The notes beneath the pieces were generated by a model. The model saw only the letters and a program-made list of their open reading frames with translations, was not told where the DNA came from and ran no database searches. From Streptomyces bambusae (GTDB lineage: Bacteria; Actinomycetota; Actinomycetes; Streptomycetales; Streptomycetaceae), in NCBI RefSeq assembly GCF_020532645.1, contig NZ_JAJAUZ010000014.1:1-64000 (forward strand): a DNA stretch of 64,000 bases. The letters are read 5' to 3'. This document shows, in pieces, positions 59,767-64,000 of this stretch. Position numbers and translations under genes: made by a program. The number at the start of each line of letters is the position of its first letter. Positions within the stretch are counted from its first letter, which is position 1.

Positions 59767-60774
59767 TCAGACGGCGGCGGTGAGCTGGATGATCGCGGAC
59801 GGGCCGGCCGGGTGCACGGCGGCCACCTTCAGGCCGGCGGCCGCGGCCAGTTCGGCGAACTCCGCGACCCCGCGCTCCTTCGCGCCGTAGACGCAGAGCA
59901 TCCGCAGGTCCATGCCGGTGTGCGGGGCGTCGCCGGTGGCGCCGATCGACTCGATCACGAACACCGAGCCGCCGCTGCCGGCCGCCTCGGCGCAGCGCCG
60001 CAGGATGGCCACGGAGTCCTCGTCGTCCCAGTCGTGCAGGATCAGCGAGAGGACGTAGCCTCCGGCGCCGGCCGGCAGCGGGTCGAAGAAGCTGCCGGCG
60101 ACGGCGTTCGCCCGCCGGTCGAGGCCGGCCGCGGCGAACCGCTCCTTGGCGCTCTGCACGGCGTCCGGCAGGTCGACGACGGTGCCGCGCAGCTCCGGGT
60201 TGGCGGTGAGCAGGGCCGCCAGCAGCGAGCCGTTGCCGCCGCCGACGTCCACGAGGTGGCCCACCGAGGCCCAGTCGAAGCCGGCCGCGATGCCCGGCGC
60301 GCGGGCCGCGACGTCGGCGCCCAGCAGCCGGTTGAACGACTCGGCGCGGTACGGGTCGGCGGCCAGGTCCTCCCAGAACGGGGCGCCGTAGCGCACGGGG
60401 AAGGCGGCCTCTCCGGTACGGATGCTGTGCGGCAGCTCCACGAACGACAGCTCGCCGCGTCCGCCGCCCTCGACGTCGAACCAGGAGCGCACGCCCGCCG
60501 GGTGGTCCTCGCGCAGCGGCTCGCCGAGCGCGGTCAGGGCGTACCGGCCGTCCTCGTCGCGGCGGAAGACGCCCCGGACGGTCAGGTAGTCCAGGAGGCG
60601 GGCCAGGGCCCCTTCGTGCACGCCGGCCGCCTCGGCCAGTTCCGGCACGGTCCGCCGGCCGGCCGTGATGTGGTCGGCCAGGCGCAGTGTCGCCGCCGTC
60701 CGCACCGCCATCGGAGTGCCCAGACTCGCCATCGACCACAGCTTCGCGGCCGAACCGTCCTCATCGCCCCACAC
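59767..60774 (-). CDS. O-methyltransferase (possible SgcD4 counterpart)
   Basis: 335-aa class I O-methyltransferase with an N-terminal winged-helix dimerisation domain (VRTAATLRLADHITAGRRTV; GALARLLDYLTVRGVFRRDE) and a SAM domain: VDVGGGNGSLLAALLTANPE, GTVVDLPDAVQSAKERF, SGGSVFVIESIGATGDAPHT and catalytic-region LSLILHDWDDEDSVAILRRC (general-base His). It resembles plant-type and NcsB1/SgcD4-type small-molecule O-methyltransferases. GTG 60774 has GAAGGGA 6 nt upstream; the longer upstream frame is non-coding. First gene of the operon from promoter P13. Confidence 0.87.
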   Translation of the reverse strand: MWGDEDGSAAKLWSMASLGTPMAVRTAATLRLADHITAGRRTVPELAEAAGVHEGALARLLDYLTVRGVFRRDEDGRYALTALGEPLREDHPAGVRSWFDVEGGGRGELSFVELPHSIRTGEAAFPVRYGAPFWEDLAADPYRAESFNRLLGADVAARAPGIAAGFDWASVGHLVDVGGGNGSLLAALLTANPELRGTVVDLPDAVQSAKERFAAAGLDRRANAVAGSFFDPLPAGAGGYVLSLILHDWDDEDSVAILRRCAEAAGSGGSVFVIESIGATGDAPHTGMDLRMLCVYGAKERGVAEFAELAAAAGLKVAAVHPAGPSAIIQLTAAV

Positions 60775-60817
60775 ACCAGGTCCCTTCTCGCAGCGGGCCG
60801 TCGGCGGCCCGCAGCCC

Positions 60818-60859
60818 ATGGTGGCGCGCGCGGCGGGGCCCGCCCATCTTCTCGATTGC
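60818..60859 (-). promoter_or_regulatory. Cluster promoter P13 (O-methyltransferase-P450 operon)
   Basis: Minus strand: GCAATCGAGAAGATGG (60859-60844), 20-nt gap, CACCAT (60823-60818); leader about 36 nt. Confidence 0.7.
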
Positions 60860-60911
60860 GGTGCCGAAGCTCCGTCCGCACGCGCCCCTCCGCCTGCCAA
60901 ACGGCATGCCT

Positions 60912-60965
60912 TGGGCCTGGCCGGCCACTCGCGCCGGGTCCGACGTGAGTGGCCAGCCAGGCCCA
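60912..60965. repeat. 19-bp inverted repeat
   Basis: 60912-60930 and 60947-60965, one mismatch, 16-nt loop. Immediately followed by the terminator of the MMPL gene. Confidence 0.7.
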
Positions 60966-60967
60966 GG

Positions 60968-61004
60968 GCCGCCCCGCACCCGTGGCAGGGGGGTGCGGGG
61001 CGGC
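60968..61004 (-). terminator. Hairpin terminator of the MMPL transporter gene
   Basis: Perfect 14-bp stem (60968-60981 with 60991-61004), 9-nt loop. Confidence 0.8.
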
Positions 61005-61042
61005 CCGGCAGGATCGCGGTCCGGTCCCGGGGGACCGGAGCG

Positions 61043-63151
61043 TCAGACGCGGTTCAGTTCGCGGTCGGTGTCACCGGCGCGGCCCTGGGCGGGCAGCGGC
61101 GCACCACCGGACTTGGACAGGGCGCCCGGCCACCAGAAGCGGCTGCCCAGCTCCAGGGCGAGCGCCGGCACCAGCACCGTGCGGACCAGGAAGGTGTCGA
61201 GGAGCACGCCGATGCCGACGACCACACCCATCTGCGCCATGGACACCAGCGGCAGCCCGGCGAACACCGCGAAGGTCGCCGCCAGCACGATGCCGGCGGA
61301 GGTGATGACGCCGCCGGTGCTGCTCAGACCGGTCAGCACGCCCTTGGCGTGGCCGTGCACCGCGGCCTCCTCCTTCACCCGGTGCATGAGGAAGATGTTG
61401 TAGTCGATGCCCAGCGCCACCAGGAACACGAAGCCGAGCAGCGGGATCGACCAGTCGACGCCGCTGTACTCGAAGACGTGCTCGAACAGCAGGTTGGAGG
61501 CGCCGAAGGCGGCGAAGTACGACACCACGACCGTCGCCAGCAGCACCACGGGTGCCACCACCGCCTTCAGCAACCAGATCAGCACCAGCAGGACGACCAG
61601 CAGCACCAGCGGGACCACGACCCCGAGGTCGCGCTCGGTGGCGTTCTCCTTGTCGAGGGTCTGCGCGGCGGTGCCGCCGACCAGCGCGTCCGTCCCGTCG
61701 CGCAGCGCCGCGACCGCGTCCTTGGCCTCCGCGCTGTCCGGGGTGCCCTTGAGGACGACGGACAGCTGGGTCAGGGAGCCGTCGGGGGAGTCCCCGGCGA
61801 CCTTGACCTCGACGACGCCCTCGGTGCCCTCGGCCGCCTTCTGCGCCTGCGCGGCGTCCGCCTTCTTGGCGATGACGACCGCCGGGTCGGCGGCGCCGGA
61901 CGGGAAGTGCGCGGAGATCCGCTCCTGGGCGACGACCGAGCCCGGCTTGTCGGCGAACCAGTCGGCCTGGCTCAGACCCATGTTGGCGCCGAGGGCGCTG
62001 ATCGCGAGGACCGCGGTCACGGCGAGCGAGCCCAGCCAGGCGGTGCGAGGCCGGCGGGCCACCGCGTCGCCGATCCGGCCCCAGACCGTACGGCCCTTGT
62101 GCGCCGGGGTCCCGAAGCGCGGCACGAACGGCCAGAACACCCAGCGGCCGCAGACCACCAGCAGCGCCGGCAGCGCCGTCACCATGGCGACGAACGCGAA
62201 CAGCACGCCGACGACGCCCACCAGGCCCATCGAGCGCGAGGAGTTGATGTCGGCGAACGCCAGGCAGGCCAGGCCCACCGCGATGGTGCCGGCCGAGGCG
62301 AGGATCGCCGGGCCGGAGCGGCGCAGCGCCGTCTGCATCGCCAGGTGCTTGTCCTCCTGGACGTGCAGCTCCTCCCGGTAGCGGGCGATGAGCAGCAGGG
62401 CGTAGTCGGTGCCGACGCCGAACACGAGGACCATCAGCACGCCGCCGCTCTGCGGGTCGACGGGCAGGTCCGCGTACTTCGCCAGCAGGTACGTGGCGGC
62501 CTGCGTGAGCACCGAGGAGAACCCGACCGCGAGGATCGGGAACAGCCACAGCACCGGGCTGCGGTAGGTGACGAGCAGCAGGATGATGACGATGGTGCCG
62601 GTGGCCATCATCAGCGTGCCGTCGAGCTCGCCGAACACGGTGAACGCGTCGGCCAGGCCCGCGGCGGGACCGCCGACCTCGGTGTCGACGCCCGGCGGCG
62701 CGTTCGCGGCCGCGACCTCGCGCATCTCCTTGATCTTGTCGGCGACGACCTCCTGGTCCTCGCTCTCCAGCGGGACGACGACCATCAGCGCCTTGCCGTC
62801 GGTCGAGGCGAGCGGCGGTACGACCTTCTCGCCCTTCGCGACGAGCTTCGCAAACGCCCCGATGTCACCCTCGGCCTTGGTGCGGGCCGCGTCGGTGAGG
62901 GTCGTGCTGCTGCTGTAGACGACGACCGCCGGCAGCACCTCGTCGGTGCGGAAGCGCTCCAACTCGGTGTTGACCTGTGCGGATTCGGCGCCGCGGGGCA
63001 GGAACGCGTTGGCGCTGGTGTCCTGGACCTCGCCGAGCTTTCCGGCCAGCGAGCCGAGCGCCATCGCAGCGATCAGCCAGGCTGCGAGGACCAGCCATTT
63101 CCCGCGTCGGCCGCCCGGCACGGCAGCTTTTCGCTCCAGCCAAGCTCGCAT
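61043..63151 (-). CDS. MMPL/RND-family exporter
   Basis: 702-aa transporter with the actinobacterial MMPL layout: an N-terminal helix (WLVLAAWLIAAMALGSLAGK), a large extracytoplasmic loop (about 50-180), five helices with GVGTDYALLLIARYREELHV, a second loop (about 370-500) and a final five-helix set with VALGIDYNIFLMHRVKEEA. Both GxxxDY proton-relay-type motifs (GTDYALL, GIDYNIF) are intact. ActII-3-like proteins export polyketides; here it likely exports the chromophore, as a second route beside the MFS pump. ATG 63151 has AAGGAGA 8 nt upstream; the longer upstream frame is rejected. Confidence 0.9.
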   Translation of the reverse strand: MRAWLERKAAVPGGRRGKWLVLAAWLIAAMALGSLAGKLGEVQDTSANAFLPRGAESAQVNTELERFRTDEVLPAVVVYSSSTTLTDAARTKAEGDIGAFAKLVAKGEKVVPPLASTDGKALMVVVPLESEDQEVVADKIKEMREVAAANAPPGVDTEVGGPAAGLADAFTVFGELDGTLMMATGTIVIILLLVTYRSPVLWLFPILAVGFSSVLTQAATYLLAKYADLPVDPQSGGVLMVLVFGVGTDYALLLIARYREELHVQEDKHLAMQTALRRSGPAILASAGTIAVGLACLAFADINSSRSMGLVGVVGVLFAFVAMVTALPALLVVCGRWVFWPFVPRFGTPAHKGRTVWGRIGDAVARRPRTAWLGSLAVTAVLAISALGANMGLSQADWFADKPGSVVAQERISAHFPSGAADPAVVIAKKADAAQAQKAAEGTEGVVEVKVAGDSPDGSLTQLSVVLKGTPDSAEAKDAVAALRDGTDALVGGTAAQTLDKENATERDLGVVVPLVLLVVLLVLIWLLKAVVAPVVLLATVVVSYFAAFGASNLLFEHVFEYSGVDWSIPLLGFVFLVALGIDYNIFLMHRVKEEAAVHGHAKGVLTGLSSTGGVITSAGIVLAATFAVFAGLPLVSMAQMGVVVGIGVLLDTFLVRTVLVPALALELGSRFWWPGALSKSGGAPLPAQGRAGDTDRELNRV

Positions 63152-63310
63152 GGGGTGTTCTCCTTCTTCATCGGGGACGTCCCCGCGGCACCGTGTCGAG
63201 CGCACACCACTGCCGGATCCGGGCCGGGCCCGTGCGTCATCCCCCGTGGCGAGCCGTGGGTGTGCCCCATGGTCCCGACCGTTCAATCACGCGGCCAACT
63301 TCCAGCGTGC

Positions 63311-64000
63311 TCAGTTCCGCCGCTGGTCCGGGGCCGTTCCGGCGGCGGCCGCGGGGCCGTCCGCGAGGCCCTCGGCGAGGGCTTCCCCGATGATCGCGAA
63401 GGGGGGTGCGGCGGTCAGGTAGAAGTGGCCGCCGGGCACCGTGCGGGCCCGGTGGCCGGCCCGGGTGTGCGCCGCCCAGGCGGCCACGTCCGCGGGCCGC
63501 ACGTGCCGGTCGTCCGCGGCGGTGATCGTGGTCAGCGGGCAGTCGAGGGGCGGGCCGGGCCGGTGCACGTAGCCGCGCACCAGCGCGAAGTCCGCCCGTA
63601 CGTACGGCAGGACGTACGCGCGCAGCGCCCGGTCGGTCAGCAGCTCGGGGGCGGTGCCGCCGAGCGCGGCGAGGGTCGCCACCAGGGCGTCGTCGTCGGC
63701 GTCGTCGGCGCCGGCCGGGCGGGCGGTGCGGCGCAGCAGCGGCGCCCCGGCGGCGGAGGCGATCAGGTGGGCGGGGGCGGCCGGGCCGCCCGCCAGCAGG
63801 CGGGCCGTCTCGTAGGCGAGCAGGGCGCCCATGCTGTGGCCGAACAGCACGGCGGGCCGGCCGTCGTCGACGGCCGCCAGCTCCTCGGCGACGTCCCGGG
63901 CCATGGCGTGCAGGCCGTCGGCGAACGGTTCGTGCAGCCGGTCCGCGCGGCCGGGGTAGCGCACGGCGTGCACCTCGGCACCCGGCAGCCCGGCCGCCCA
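63311..64000 (-). CDS. Type II thioesterase (GrsT/TEII-like), 5' end beyond the window
   Basis: Partial alpha/beta-hydrolase of the type II thioesterase group. The visible part begins in WAAGLPGAEVHAVRYPGRADR, the strand-2 region that precedes the active site, then has the nucleophile elbow LFGHSMGALLAYETARLL (catalytic Ser) and ends with CPLTTITAADDRHVRPADVA (acid) and VPGGHFYLT (His). TEIIs remove wrong acyl groups from NRPS/PKS carriers, here perhaps the free-standing PCP or a PKS beyond the window. About 20-30 N-terminal residues lie outside the window. Confidence 0.85.
   Translation of the reverse strand, partial: WAAGLPGAEVHAVRYPGRADRLHEPFADGLHAMARDVAEELAAVDDGRPAVLFGHSMGALLAYETARLLAGGPAAPAHLIASAAGAPLLRRTARPAGADDADDDALVATLAALGGTAPELLTDRALRAYVLPYVRADFALVRGYVHRPGPPLDCPLTTITAADDRHVRPADVAAWAAHTRAGHRARTVPGGHFYLTAAPPFAIIGEALAEGLADGPAAAAGTAPDQRRN

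Noticed and set aside
1..64000. CRISPR arrays, tRNA or rRNA genes
   Set aside because: No regularly spaced short repeats with unique spacers, and no cloverleaf or rRNA-like sequence, were seen.

Overview
The window is high-GC actinomycete DNA, almost certainly Streptomyces. Codons are G/C-ending, GTG and TTG starts and ATGA/GTGA stop-start overlaps are common, there are TetR, StrR-like and AraC regulators, and TTA codons are nearly absent. Most of it (about 5.2-64.0 kb) is a biosynthetic gene cluster for a nine-membered, chromoprotein-type enediyne.

Layout. (1) 0-5.2 kb: cluster edge, with a TetR/gamma-butyrolactone-receptor-like regulator, a divergent IS701-like transposase homologue that has lost its first catalytic Asp, a YCII protein with a frameshifted ECF sigma factor, and small genes. 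(2) 5.2-20 kb: an HxlR regulator, then the enediyne cassette in one tight operon: two UnbL/DUF1702 paralogues, UnbV, UnbU, the iterative enediyne PKS (KS-AT-ACP-KR-DH-PPTase), thioesterase, flavin reductase and P450, closed by a 25-bp-stem terminator. (3) 20-26.3 kb: AraC (one TTA codon) and StrR/ParB-like regulators, an SgcE8/E9-like pair, a second thioesterase and an MDMPI-fold protein. (4) 26.4-33.7 kb: a prephenate dehydrogenase remnant running into a 177-bp tandem repeat, then a free-standing NRPS line (A-PCP, condensation enzyme) with a flavin monooxygenase-fold enzyme and a P450. (5) 33.7-37.4 kb: an accessory island with a 96-bp direct repeat around a PIN toxin-antitoxin pair, AT-rich iteron-like inverted repeats, two winged-helix genes resembling replication proteins, and a NUDIX fragment. 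(6) 37.4-64 kb: tailoring and resistance, with a MonCI-like FAD epoxidase, SgcJ, an acyl-CoA-dehydrogenase-fold enzyme, an SgcC/HpaB-type hydroxylase, a ThDP enzyme, methyltransferases, an acyltransferase, hydrolases, a signal-less solute-binding protein, an SgcF-type epoxide hydrolase, a BBE-type oxidase, the apoprotein gene, MFS and MMPL exporters, a P450 plus O-methyltransferase pair, and a type II thioesterase cut by the window end.

How it works together. PksE and its thioesterase make the polyene precursor, and the UnbL/V/U proteins and oxidases turn it into the enediyne core. The epoxidase and epoxide hydrolase open the core for attachment. The A-PCP/condensation pair would couple an aryl acid. 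The P450/O-methyltransferase pair fits the methoxy-benzoxazine acid known from C-1027 and auromomycin. The secreted apoprotein and two exporters give self-protection. The mature apoprotein matches, from memory, the macromomycin/auromomycin apoprotein far better than those of C-1027 or neocarzinostatin, so the product is probably an auromomycin-type chromoprotein.

The most notable unexplained signal is a cluster-wide promoter family. Thirteen intergenic copies of a 16-nt element (about GCAATCCnGAAGATGC, GCA invariant) all point towards the gene they precede. Each is followed after exactly 19 or 20 nt by a hexamer of the form xAnnnT, which puts the element at about -40, the position of a class II activator site. 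Two smaller operator families (HxlR-linked and TetR-linked) are also visible. All family assignments were made by eye; no searches were run.
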